Part shown: piece after piece, positions 31,196 to 38,461 of the stretch
Position numbering within the stretch: the stretch's first letter is position 1
How the letters are laid out: every line of letters begins with the position of its first letter
Assembly (NCBI GenBank): GCA_038043305.1
Contig: JBBTCG010000111.1
Coordinates: 1 to 38,461 of the forward strand
Source: JACRCE01 sp038043305
GTDB taxonomy: Bacteria; Desulfobacterota; GWC2-55-46
Length of the DNA stretch: 38,461 bases
Direction: 5' to 3'
Position numbers and translations under genes: made by a program
Notes under the pieces: model-generated
Told to the model about the DNA's origin: nothing
What the model saw: only the letters and a program-made list of their open reading frames with translations
Databases searched by the model: none

Positions 31196-31285
31196 TTGCC
31201 GCGCGGGCAAAATTAATAATCGTCAGCCTTGGTGTTTGTTCCCTATTAAAGTTCTTTGGCTTACCTTTCTTTCAAGAAAGGTAAG
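31196..31285 (+). repeat. 90-bp dispersed repeat, copy C
   Basis: Copy C has the same length and order as A and B, with the 5' hairpin TTGCC/GGCAA intact. Its terminal stem CTTACCTTTCTT (31260-31271) with 31274-31285 differs from A at stem positions 2 and 10 and from B at 2, 3 and 10, and every change is matched on the other arm. It occupies the divergent spacer between glgB and apgM, directly before the apgM promoter. Confidence 0.9.
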
Positions 31286-31314
31286 TTGTATGTTTTGCGT
31301 AATTTTATTATACT
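31286..31314 (+). promoter_or_regulatory. sigma70-type promoter abutting repeat copy C (apgM)
   Basis: TTGTAT (31286-31291), a 17-bp spacer and TATACT (31309-31314) predict transcription from about 31321, 41 nt before the apgM start. As with copy B, the -35 box begins at the first base after the repeat hairpin. Confidence 0.65.
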
Positions 31315-31361
31315 TATAGTAGCTGCCGTTTGTTAAGATTGGCGAAAGGACGCAAATCAAC

Positions 31362-32591
31362 ATGAAGTACATCATTCTTATCGGCGACGGCATGGCCGAC
31401 AATCCTATAGGCTCTCTGGGCAACAGGACTCCGCTTGAAGCGGCCTTAACGCCCAATCTTGATTCCATTGCCTCGTCAGGCACGTTCGGGCTTTTTGCAA
31501 CCGTTCCAAAGGGCTATCCGCCGGGAAGCGACGTTGCAAACCTTTCGATACTCGGCTACGACCCGGCAAGGTATTATTCAGGCAGGTCTCCGCTTGAGGC
31601 GGCCTCGATAGGGGTCAAGCTGGAAGCGAGCGACGTTGCTTTCAGGTGCAACATGGTTACGCTTGCGGACAAGGGCAACGTAACGATAATGGACGACTAC
31701 AGCGCCGGGCATATATCAACGCAGGACGCGGCGCTGTTAATCAAGACACTGGACGCCGATGAAGAACTGAGGGCAATGGGCGTCAGGTTTTATACTGGCA
31801 CAAGCTACAGGCATCTTATGGTCTGGGAGCACGGCAAGGACAAACTCAGGACAACGCCGCCTCACGACATATCCGATAAGGCGATAGAGCCGCACCTTCC
31901 GTCAGGAGACGGCGCTGAGGCGCTTTTAAGGCTTATGAAACGTTCGCAGGATATATTAAAAGACCATCCCACGAACAAGGCGAGGATTGTTGCCGGGAAG
32001 AAGCCCGCGACCTCCATCTGGCTTTGGGGACAGGGCAGGGCGCCGAAAATGCCGACCATGAAGGACAGGTTCGGCGTAAGCGGCGCGATGATATCCGCGG
32101 TTGATCTTATGAAGGGCATCGGCATCTACGCCGGGCTTGAGATATTGAAGGTTCCTGGCGTTACCGGCTACCTTGACACGAACTACAAGGGCAAGGCCGA
32201 GTACGCGCTGGAGAGCTTGAAAAAAGGCGACTTCGTTTGCGTACACGTCGAGGCCCCTGACGAGGCCGGGCATAACGGGAACCTCAAGGACAAGTTAATT
32301 GCCATAGAGGACTTTGACAGGGAGATAGTGGGCAGGGTCTTGAAAGGGATTGCCGCGACGGGCGAGCCGTACAGGATTGCGGCGCTCTGTGACCATCCGA
32401 CCCCGGTTGAATTGAAGACCCATACCTCAGACCCGGTGCCGTTCGTCATGGCGTCTTCGCTCGGCGCCGCTCTCGTGAGCAGCGGGGTAAAGGCGCACTA
32501 CTGCGAGCGAGAGGCAAAACAGACCGGCGTATTCTTAAGCGAAAGCACCGCCTTTATAGAGGCGTTGTTTGGCGTAAAGGCCGCTGTTTGA
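31362..32591 (+). CDS. apgM: cofactor-independent phosphoglycerate mutase, archaeal type
   Basis: Interconverts 3- and 2-phosphoglycerate in glycolysis and gluconeogenesis; a member of the alkaline-phosphatase superfamily using two metal ions. The 409 residues are normal for ApgM. Landmarks are the metal-binding start IILIGDGMAD, the phospho-serine region PGSDVANLSILGYDP, DDYSAGHIS, and the metal ligands in EAPDEAGHNG and CDHPTP...THTSDPVPF. AAAGGA lies 11 bases before the ATG. mtgA follows after 7 bp. This type is widespread in archaea and also found in Nitrospirota and delta-type bacteria. Confidence 0.95.
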   Translation: MKYIILIGDGMADNPIGSLGNRTPLEAALTPNLDSIASSGTFGLFATVPKGYPPGSDVANLSILGYDPARYYSGRSPLEAASIGVKLEASDVAFRCNMVTLADKGNVTIMDDYSAGHISTQDAALLIKTLDADEELRAMGVRFYTGTSYRHLMVWEHGKDKLRTTPPHDISDKAIEPHLPSGDGAEALLRLMKRSQDILKDHPTNKARIVAGKKPATSIWLWGQGRAPKMPTMKDRFGVSGAMISAVDLMKGIGIYAGLEILKVPGVTGYLDTNYKGKAEYALESLKKGDFVCVHVEAPDEAGHNGNLKDKLIAIEDFDREIVGRVLKGIAATGEPYRIAALCDHPTPVELKTHTSDPVPFVMASSLGAALVSSGVKAHYCEREAKQTGVFLSESTAFIEALFGVKAAV

Positions 32592-32598
32592 CGGACGC

Positions 32599-33396
32599 AT
32601 GAAGAAGGTATATTACATCCTGCTTGTTTGTATCGCCCTACTCGGCGCAACGTACATCGTCATAATGCCGGACGTCGCGAGCCTCAAGAAAACCAACCCT
32701 ATCAAGACGTCGTTTATGCGCCATGCCGAGGCGCGGTGGATAGTTCAGGGCAAGAAGAAAAAGGTCATCCAAGAGTGGGTAAAATATTCGAATATTTCGC
32801 CGTATCTTATCAAGGCCGTGGTCATAGCCGAGGACGATAAGTTTTACAGCCACGAAGGTTTTGACATCGAGGCCATGCGCGTTGCAATGGAGAAGGATTT
32901 GAAGGCCGGCAGATTCAAATCCGGCGGCTCTACCATAAGCCAGCAGCTTGTTAAAAACCTGTATCTTACCCCTGAGAAGTCCGCGGTAAGGAAGCTCAAG
33001 GAGGCGCTTATCACATGGCGGCTTGAGATAGCCCTGTCAAAGAGGCGCATACTTGAGCTATACCTTAACGTCGTGGAGTGGGGGGACGGGATATACGGCG
33101 CTCAGGCCGCCGCGCTCCATTATTTCGGGAAGGACGCATCAGACCTTACACCTATGGAGGCGGCTCATCTTGCGGTCGTGCTGCCAAGCCCAAGGAGATT
33201 AAACCCGGCTGGTGAACAGCCTTATGTGAAGGCAAGGGCTGAACTGATTTACGGCATAATGCAAAGGCGCGGGATAGTGCCGCCTGAGTATCTTGAAAAC
33301 TACGAGGCGGATGCCGTATCCGGCAACTCGCGGCAGGAAACTTTGCTTCCGGCGTCCCCAATCGAGCCAACGCCGTCAGCCCCTTCCGGCGGTTAG
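32599..33396 (+). CDS. mtgA: monofunctional peptidoglycan glycosyltransferase
   Basis: Polymerises lipid II into glycan strands at the periplasmic face of the inner membrane. The 265-residue protein has one N-terminal membrane anchor (about 5-24) and a GT51 domain with all five signature regions: AEDDKFYSHEGFD (catalytic Glu78), GGSTISQQLVKNL, RKLKEA, ELYLNVVEWGDGIYG (second Glu) and the LPSPRRLNP segment. No transpeptidase domain follows. The last 40 residues are low-complexity. Its stop overlaps that of the convergent helicase gene by three bases. The ribosome-binding site is weak; coupling to apgM is likely. Confidence 0.95.
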   Translation: MKKVYYILLVCIALLGATYIVIMPDVASLKKTNPIKTSFMRHAEARWIVQGKKKKVIQEWVKYSNISPYLIKAVVIAEDDKFYSHEGFDIEAMRVAMEKDLKAGRFKSGGSTISQQLVKNLYLTPEKSAVRKLKEALITWRLEIALSKRRILELYLNVVEWGDGIYGAQAAALHYFGKDASDLTPMEAAHLAVVLPSPRRLNPAGEQPYVKARAELIYGIMQRRGIVPPEYLENYEADAVSGNSRQETLLPASPIEPTPSAPSGG

Positions 33397-35684
33397 CGCT
33401 CCGACCCAAGCCAGCTTTTGAGTATCAATATCGCCCCGCGCTTGTCCAGCGGATCGTTGTTGTTTCCGCACTTGGGGTCTTGCGTGCAGGACGGGCAGGA
33501 GACCTCGCACTTACACTCGCTCATCAGATCCAGCGTGGCTGAGAACCAGTCGCGGCAGCAGTCAAAGCCGCGCTGGACAAGCCCCACGCCTCCCTCGTGT
33601 CCGTCGTAGATGAATATGGCCGGCGCCTCAAGCTCAGGGTTGAAGGCATAGCTTACGCCGCCAAGGTCCATCCTGTCGCACATGGCAAAAAGCGGCAGCG
33701 CTGCAATGGCCGAGTGCTCAAGGCCGTGAAGGCTTCCAGCGACGCTAAAGCCATGAGCCTTGGCTTCGTTTAGTATCGCCTCGTCAACCTTCATCCAGAT
33801 GCCTTTTGTCGCAAATACGGAGGGGGGAAAACCGTCAAGCGCATATTCGCCTATGAGCGCTCCGGTGCCAATCTCTTTTTTCCTGTAGCCGATGATTGTC
33901 TCGGTTATCCTGAGGCTGCCAAGGCGGACAGTAACGCCTTCGAGGTTTTTTTCAGCATCAACGGATATGATTTCAGAGGTCTCATGCGTTATGGCGCTTG
34001 TGTAAAAGTCAATGTCCGCTGCCGGGCGGCATACGATTGTTTTGTTGTACAGGTCAAGCCTTTTCACGAGATACGGCGCGCCCTTGTGAAGGTATACCGC
34101 GCCGGGATGGAGTTCGTAAAACACCCTCCCATAGCTTGCCTCGCCGAGCATCGCGCCGTTTTCCAGCCTTATCGAAAAACGTTCTCCGATGCCCCTGATG
34201 GACACGTCTTTGTGAGGATAGCGCCTTCGCGGATACCATATCCCGCCCTTTGCCCAGTAGCGCACCCGGCCTTCTTTTTCGAGCGCTGACAACAGATGCG
34301 CGTGCTTGGGCGCCTCAATGATCGTGTCATTGGTCTTGAGATACGCCTCGGCAACGGCGCAATTAAGATGCGCCTTGGCTATCACCGGGTTTTCCGTGTC
34401 TATTACGGCGGCCTCGGACGGCTTCGAGAAGAAGTCCGTTGGATTTCGCATGAAGTGCTGGTCAAGGGCGTCGGACATGGCAACGAGGGCAATGAGCGAT
34501 GTCCTGCCGCTTCTTCCTGCCCTGCCCGCCCTTTGCCACGTCGAGGCTATTGACCCTGGGTATCCGACGAGGATGCAAACGTCGAGTCCGCCGATGTCAA
34601 CGCCGAGTTCAAGGGCGCTTGTCGAGATGACCCCTGCCAGCGCCCCGGTCTTGAGGCCGGACTCTATCTCCCTGCGCTCCGCAGGCAGGAAGCCAGCCCT
34701 GTACGAGCTGATAGTTTCCGCCAGTTCAGGCGCTGATTTTGCCGCCCATGAGTGCATCAACTCCGTTATCTTTCTTGCCTTGGTAAAGGCAATGGTCTTG
34801 AAGCCTGCCCTGATTGATTCGATGAAAAGCCTCGTGGCCAGCGTGTACGGCGACGTTCCTCCCGCCGGGTTAATGAAGATGAACTGTCGCTGTCCCTGAG
34901 GCGCGCCGTTTCTTGCCACAAGCTCAAATGTCTTTCCTGTAAGCGCTTGGGCAAGGCCGATTGGATTTGCTATCGTTGCCGAGCATGTTATGAAAACCGG
35001 TTCGCTCCCGTAGAGCTTTGCTATGCGCCGTAATCTCCTCAGGACGTGCGCCACGTGCGAACCGAACACCCCCCTGTAGGTATGGAGTTCGTCAATGACG
35101 ACGTACTTGAGATTCCTGAAAAACCCCTCCCACTTCTGATGAAAGGGGAGGATGCCGAGGTGGAGCATGTCGGGATTGGTAAGCAGAACGGACGGCAAGG
35201 CAAGGCGTATCTTTTGCCTCTTATATGCGCTTGTGTCGCCGTCGTATATCTCGCATATCCCCGGCGAGTACGACTTGCGCCTTCCGGCAACGGGTGGTTT
35301 TTTCACAAGCCCTGCTGCCTCGGAAAGTGAGGTAAGAGCAGTTAACTGATCCTGCTCAAGCCCCTTTAGCGGAAACAGATACAACGCCTTGCTTTCCGGG
35401 TCTTTCAGGAGCGATTCAATGACAGGGATGTTATAGACGAGGCTTTTGCCGCTTGCCGCCGGAGTCATTATTACTACGTCCGCACCTTGTCTTATGAGCG
35501 CAAGCGCTTCAGCCTGATGACTGTAGAGTCCTTGTATGCCGAGTTTGTCGAGGGCGCTTCTTGTCCTTTCGTCAAGCTGAAAGCGCTCATCGGCGTAAAT
35601 GGCCTGTCTGGCCGGGATGGTTTCAACGTGCACCACGTCCTTAAAATTTTTGTCGCTTGTGATGTGTTGCAGGAATGAGTCCAT
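33393..35684 (-). CDS. superfamily 2 DExH helicase with DUF1998 zinc domain (MrfA/YprA-like)
   Basis: A 763-residue DNA helicase. Motif I TPAASGKS (Lys80), motif II DELH (residues 198-201), motif III SAT, and motif VI QRAGRAGRSG are in order, followed by a long C-terminal part with a Cys cluster near the end (CKCEVSC, CPSC, DPKCG) typical of the DUF1998 zinc site. Relatives are B. subtilis MrfA, which acts in repair of mitomycin C damage, and fungal Hrq1; a role in DNA crosslink repair is inferred from that. No Shine-Dalgarno is clear. It begins six bases after the resB stop, so it shares the cytochrome c maturation operon, an unexpected partner. Confidence 0.9.
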   Translation of the reverse strand: MDSFLQHITSDKNFKDVVHVETIPARQAIYADERFQLDERTRSALDKLGIQGLYSHQAEALALIRQGADVVIMTPAASGKSLVYNIPVIESLLKDPESKALYLFPLKGLEQDQLTALTSLSEAAGLVKKPPVAGRRKSYSPGICEIYDGDTSAYKRQKIRLALPSVLLTNPDMLHLGILPFHQKWEGFFRNLKYVVIDELHTYRGVFGSHVAHVLRRLRRIAKLYGSEPVFITCSATIANPIGLAQALTGKTFELVARNGAPQGQRQFIFINPAGGTSPYTLATRLFIESIRAGFKTIAFTKARKITELMHSWAAKSAPELAETISSYRAGFLPAERREIESGLKTGALAGVISTSALELGVDIGGLDVCILVGYPGSIASTWQRAGRAGRSGRTSLIALVAMSDALDQHFMRNPTDFFSKPSEAAVIDTENPVIAKAHLNCAVAEAYLKTNDTIIEAPKHAHLLSALEKEGRVRYWAKGGIWYPRRRYPHKDVSIRGIGERFSIRLENGAMLGEASYGRVFYELHPGAVYLHKGAPYLVKRLDLYNKTIVCRPAADIDFYTSAITHETSEIISVDAEKNLEGVTVRLGSLRITETIIGYRKKEIGTGALIGEYALDGFPPSVFATKGIWMKVDEAILNEAKAHGFSVAGSLHGLEHSAIAALPLFAMCDRMDLGGVSYAFNPELEAPAIFIYDGHEGGVGLVQRGFDCCRDWFSATLDLMSECKCEVSCPSCTQDPKCGNNNDPLDKRGAILILKSWLGSER

Positions 35685-35690
35685 TATGGT

Positions 35691-37130
35691 TTAACGTTCA
35701 AGGAGATGAGCCATCCTTTTGTAAAGCTTGTCCGTGTCCGCGCCCAGACCTGAGGCCCTTACGTGCACATCAAGAAAGACGGAGCCGTTGGACAGGGCTA
35801 TGTTGTAGGCAAGAAAATAGTATCCAGTGTAGAAGCGGAGCGTCATGGTGATAAGCACGAATATGCCTGAAAACCACAGGACAAGGACCCCGGGGTCGTA
35901 GCGATAGCTGATGACGGAACTTTCTTCAAAGCCAACGAGGGTTAGAAAAGCGCCGTCCAATTCAATTGAGCCGTGCAGGTCAAGCCGCTCGGGCTTGACT
36001 TCGTGCTTAAGCGCGCTCTTTCCGGCAGACCGCGCCATTACATAAGGCTTTATCTTGTCAACGCTTCCGTCAAGGCGCGTGACCCTGCCTGTTCTGACCG
36101 TGCCGAACTTTACCGGCTCATCAAGACCCGGTACGATGAGCTCTTCATCGGCCTTTACCTCAAGCGGGATTGGGTTATTGCCCACCCTTACCTTGAGCCT
36201 CTGCTCAAACCCCTCCTGATAAAAGGTGTAGCCGTCGTGCTTCAAAGGGTCGTTTATCTCAATGGTCTTTTGCGCGATGGTCTTGACGCCTCTCGCAACC
36301 CGGAGGCTTGACTTCCAGTCTTTTGGGGCCAGATTGTCTGATTTTATCTCGTATCGCGGCAACTGCCAGCCAAGGCCGATTGCGAGCCGCGAGAATTTGT
36401 CCTTAGGGTAGTCGAGTTTGGCCGTCTCCACGTATTCGGTCTGAAAGCCGTCTAAGATGAGCGCCCATTCGGTTGGAGGTTCCTTTTTTTGCCACAGGCT
36501 TGAAAGGTTCCCCGTCGTTTTAGGCGCTATTTCAACGGCCTTTCCGGGTTTAAGGGTAATCGAACCCTCAAATGCAAAGAGCCACGTGATGATGAATCCG
36601 ACGAAGCAAAGTATGATGCCCGCATGGTAGAGCCACGTGAGCCGTCTCCTTGACAGACCCTTTTCCATTACTATCCAAGTGTTGTCCTTTGACACGAGGC
36701 GAAAGCCCATCTCGTCTTTTAAGACCTTACTTACTTCGGTCTGCGACTGGTCATTGTGGCGCGTGAGCTTCAATGAGCGGGTCGGCTCGAACTTGTCCGG
36801 GAACACCCTTTTGGCGAAGAGGGACGGATAGCGCTCATAACAGCATATACCAAGGTTTGTGAGCAATAGAAGCGCGGCGCAAAGGAAAAGAGGCGATGAA
36901 AAGAAGATAAGAAGGTCAAAGGAGGCCACAAACCAGATGGCTTTTCCCCCGGCCTTTTCATAATCAGAGAAGCTTGCGCCCTGCGGGAAGATGGTGCCTA
37001 TCATGTAGAACACGGCCATGAGCGATAGGATATAGATGGACGTAGTAACTGAGGCGAGTTTTCGGTATGTCCAGCGAAGGAGTTGTTTTGCCGGGGACTT
37101 TATCTTTTCGGGTATCTTCTTAAACCGCAT
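35691..37130 (-). CDS. resB: ResB, cytochrome c biogenesis system II component
   Basis: With CcsA/ResC, ResB forms the system II synthetase that moves haem to the periplasm and attaches it to CXXCH motifs. The 479-residue protein has three membrane segments in its first 195 residues (about 30-55, 75-100, 168-188), a large periplasmic domain, and a last membrane segment near residues 420-445. The ATG at 37130 lies 8 bp inside the ccsA end region, so translation is coupled; a TTG at 37154 would add eight residues. The early TIFPQG motif and a conserved GSITLKPG segment support the family. Confidence 0.92.
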   Translation of the reverse strand: MRFKKIPEKIKSPAKQLLRWTYRKLASVTTSIYILSLMAVFYMIGTIFPQGASFSDYEKAGGKAIWFVASFDLLIFFSSPLFLCAALLLLTNLGICCYERYPSLFAKRVFPDKFEPTRSLKLTRHNDQSQTEVSKVLKDEMGFRLVSKDNTWIVMEKGLSRRRLTWLYHAGIILCFVGFIITWLFAFEGSITLKPGKAVEIAPKTTGNLSSLWQKKEPPTEWALILDGFQTEYVETAKLDYPKDKFSRLAIGLGWQLPRYEIKSDNLAPKDWKSSLRVARGVKTIAQKTIEINDPLKHDGYTFYQEGFEQRLKVRVGNNPIPLEVKADEELIVPGLDEPVKFGTVRTGRVTRLDGSVDKIKPYVMARSAGKSALKHEVKPERLDLHGSIELDGAFLTLVGFEESSVISYRYDPGVLVLWFSGIFVLITMTLRFYTGYYFLAYNIALSNGSVFLDVHVRASGLGADTDKLYKRMAHLLER

Positions 37131-38001
37131 AGATATGCAGGCTTGGGATGCCAAGCAGTTTTGCGAGCCAGTTGACGCCGAGAAACGTCATCATCATGCA
37201 GATAAAGCCGATGATGTTGATGACCGAGGCCGGCAGGTTCTTAAAGCGCGGGATGGTCATGGAGTGGAGGTATATGGTAAAGACCGTCCATGTGATGAGC
37301 GACCACGTCTCCTTAGGGTCCCAACTCCAAAACCTGCCCCATGCGTCGTTAGCCCATGCGGCCCCTGAGAATATGGCGAACGTCAAGAGCGGGTAGCCGA
37401 ATATCACGAGCCTGAAGGCGCTTTTATGAAAACCTTCGAGCATGTCGTCGGTAAACCCGTAAGGAGTAAGCCCTTGCCGTATCATGGGCTTGACCAGCAG
37501 ATAGGTCATCTCTATTGCCGCGCTTACCACGAACACGGCATACGAAAAAAAGGCCAATACGACGTGCCATTCGAACCACCAGCTGTCAAGGGCCGGACTT
37601 AGCGGGTCAATGGCAGGGGAGCGAGCAAAGAGCGCATATAGCGACGCGCCGAGAGCAAGGCCTGATATAACGAGGCCCGGCAGATGCACGTCCTTCCATT
37701 TCCCGGAGACGTAAAGCCATGTCAATGTTACGGAACATGCGAACCATGAAAGGGTCTCGAAGAGCGTCTGGAAGGGCGCCCTTCCCGCCTCGAATGTCCT
37801 GAAGAGGATGAGACCTATGTGCAAAAAGGCCGCAATCCAAAGGAGGGTCGTTCCAGCCCTTCCCGCCGTGTTTTGCCGCGTAATAAGATGGAAGATAAAA
37901 AGGACGAGGCTGAGGCAATAGATGAACGCTATGAGCCAGAAGAGCCTGAGTTCAATGGACAGCAGATACGCATCTCTTGATAGCAGTTCGGACGTGGGCA
38001 T
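37120..38001 (-). CDS. ccsA: CcsA/ResC, cytochrome c biogenesis haem-handling protein
   Basis: Multi-spanning membrane protein of system II that binds haem through its tryptophan-rich WWD loop. The 293 residues have about eight membrane helices. The WWD motif reads WGRFWSWDPKETWSLITW at about residues 225-242, with conserved His residues in EWHVVLAFFSY and the later LHSM. The ATG at 38001 has no Shine-Dalgarno; the best promoter would start its RNA at that ATG, suggesting a leaderless message. A TTG at 38037 is in frame but would fall in the -35 box. It is the first gene of ccsA-resB-helicase. Confidence 0.93.
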   Translation of the reverse strand: MPTSELLSRDAYLLSIELRLFWLIAFIYCLSLVLFIFHLITRQNTAGRAGTTLLWIAAFLHIGLILFRTFEAGRAPFQTLFETLSWFACSVTLTWLYVSGKWKDVHLPGLVISGLALGASLYALFARSPAIDPLSPALDSWWFEWHVVLAFFSYAVFVVSAAIEMTYLLVKPMIRQGLTPYGFTDDMLEGFHKSAFRLVIFGYPLLTFAIFSGAAWANDAWGRFWSWDPKETWSLITWTVFTIYLHSMTIPRFKNLPASVINIIGFICMMMTFLGVNWLAKLLGIPSLHIYAV

Positions 38002-38008
38002 GAAGGAA

Positions 38009-38037
38009 AATTTAGCATAACATGCCTTTATTGACAA
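38009..38037 (-). promoter_or_regulatory. candidate promoter of ccsA-resB-helicase
   Basis: On the minus strand TTGTCA (38037-38032), a 17-bp spacer and TAAATT (38014-38009). The start site would fall about 7 bases on, at or next to the ccsA ATG (38001). The -35 box overlaps that of the plus-strand promoter at 38031. Confidence 0.5.
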
Positions 38038-38059
38038 GAATCTCTTTTAGGGATAAGAT
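38031..38059 (+). promoter_or_regulatory. sigma70-type promoter of the 102-residue gene
   Basis: A perfect TTGACA (38031-38036), a 17-bp spacer and TAAGAT (38054-38059) predict a start near 38066, about 59 nt before the downstream ATG. Confidence 0.65.
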
Positions 38060-38124
38060 TCGGTCATCTATACTAAGGGGCATGAAGGCCCCGATATTTT
38101 TTTGAAGGGAAGGCGGTTATATTA

Positions 38125-38433
38125 ATGAAGGAACTCAAGTGCAACGGCTGCGGCAAAGCCCTTAAAAAAGGGAGTTTGAAATATATCGTGGAGATAAAAT
38201 CCTTTGCGGATTTTGACGGGTATCTTGAGGATTACGAGGGCGATATCGAGGAGGGCATAAACGAGCTTATCGGCGCCATCGAGGATATGGACCAGCGCGT
38301 ACTTGAAGAGGACGTTGTGAGGGAGATAATATATATCCTTTGCAAGAGTTGCCGCGATATGTTTACAAAAGACCCTTTTCGCGCCGTCAGCTCGACGCCG
38401 CAGGAGGAGGAGGCCAAGGGCACGCTGCACTGA
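38125..38433 (+). CDS. 102-residue protein with paired Cys motifs, unknown function
   Basis: Unrecognised. A CNGC pair at residues 6-9 and a CKSC pair near 73-76 could together bind one zinc ion, with an acidic helical segment (about 25-68) between them. No signal peptide or membrane segment, so cytoplasmic. A GGGAAGGCGG stretch lies about 9 bases before the ATG, and a strong promoter is at 38031-38059. It diverges from ccsA. About 28 bp of non-coding sequence follow to the window end, with nothing recognisable. Confidence 0.75.
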   Translation: MKELKCNGCGKALKKGSLKYIVEIKSFADFDGYLEDYEGDIEEGINELIGAIEDMDQRVLEEDVVREIIYILCKSCRDMFTKDPFRAVSSTPQEEEAKGTLH

Positions 38434-38461
38434 ATATCTTGTAGTGTATAGCAGTTTGCTG

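Noticed and set aside
1..38461. CRISPR array
   Set aside because: The dispersed repeats are kilobases apart and the only tandem array (26437-26482) has no spacers.

Overview
The window is 38.5 kb of gene-dense bacterial chromosome, apparently from a draft or metagenome-derived scaffold because it holds one run of 100 Ns (21966-22065). The organism is Gram-negative: FtsEX with an EnvC-type activator, lipoproteins, an outer-membrane-type DUF3187 protein and a monofunctional glycosyltransferase. It has an anaerobic or microaerophilic, cytochrome-rich respiratory life: system II cytochrome c maturation (ResB/CcsA), a five-haem and a one-haem cytochrome c, the bifurcating transhydrogenase NfnAB, a bacteriohemerythrin and WrbA. 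Folate-dependent TrmFO, archaeal-type ApgM and the ftsEX-envC-ctpA-yibQ order fit Nitrospirota or Desulfobacterota-like lineages. That placement is inference; there is no rRNA gene or phylogenetic marker set here.

Layout. 1-250: non-coding, palindrome-rich DNA with copy A of a 90-bp dispersed repeat. 251-5909 (+): cell-envelope block ftsE, ftsX, envC, ctpA, hemerythrin, yibQ. 5947-6391: cold-shock gene with its own promoter, structured leader and terminator. 6392-9569: accessory region with a PA-IL-lectin-like lipoprotein (+), a pentahaem cytochrome and a monohaem cytochrome (-), and a 54-residue double SEC-C protein (-). 9845-21328 (+): one tightly packed stretch ispA, dxs, tlyA, nfnA, nfnB, arsC-like, phoB, phoR, membrane protein, ABC ATPase, ABC permease, rsmI and a 75-residue membrane protein, closed by an intrinsic terminator. 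21340-22334 (-): lipoprotein and acylphosphatase on either side of the gap. 22451-27225 (+): trmFO, a two-domain M16 peptidase, wrbA. 27254-29190 (+): repeat copy B, alpha/beta hydrolase, DUF3187 protein. 29201-31126 (-): glgB. 31196-33396 (+): repeat copy C, apgM, mtgA. 33393-38001 (-): ccsA, resB and a DUF1998-type helicase as one operon. 38125-38433 (+): a small zinc-finger-like protein.

How the genes fit together. The left block links septal peptidoglycan hydrolysis (FtsEX-EnvC) to periplasmic proteolysis (CtpA) and a YibQ deacetylase-like protein. The central block runs from isoprenoid precursors through redox balancing to a two-component system coupled to an exporter. The right block supplies haem attachment for cytochromes such as those at 7.7-9.3 kb.

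The least ordinary signal is non-coding. Three 90-bp copies of one repeat (A, B, C) are identical in length and end in a perfect 12-bp hairpin whose base pairs covary between copies. In copies B and C a sigma70-type -35 box begins at the very next base. I see no CRISPR array, tRNA, rRNA, prophage or complete insertion sequence.
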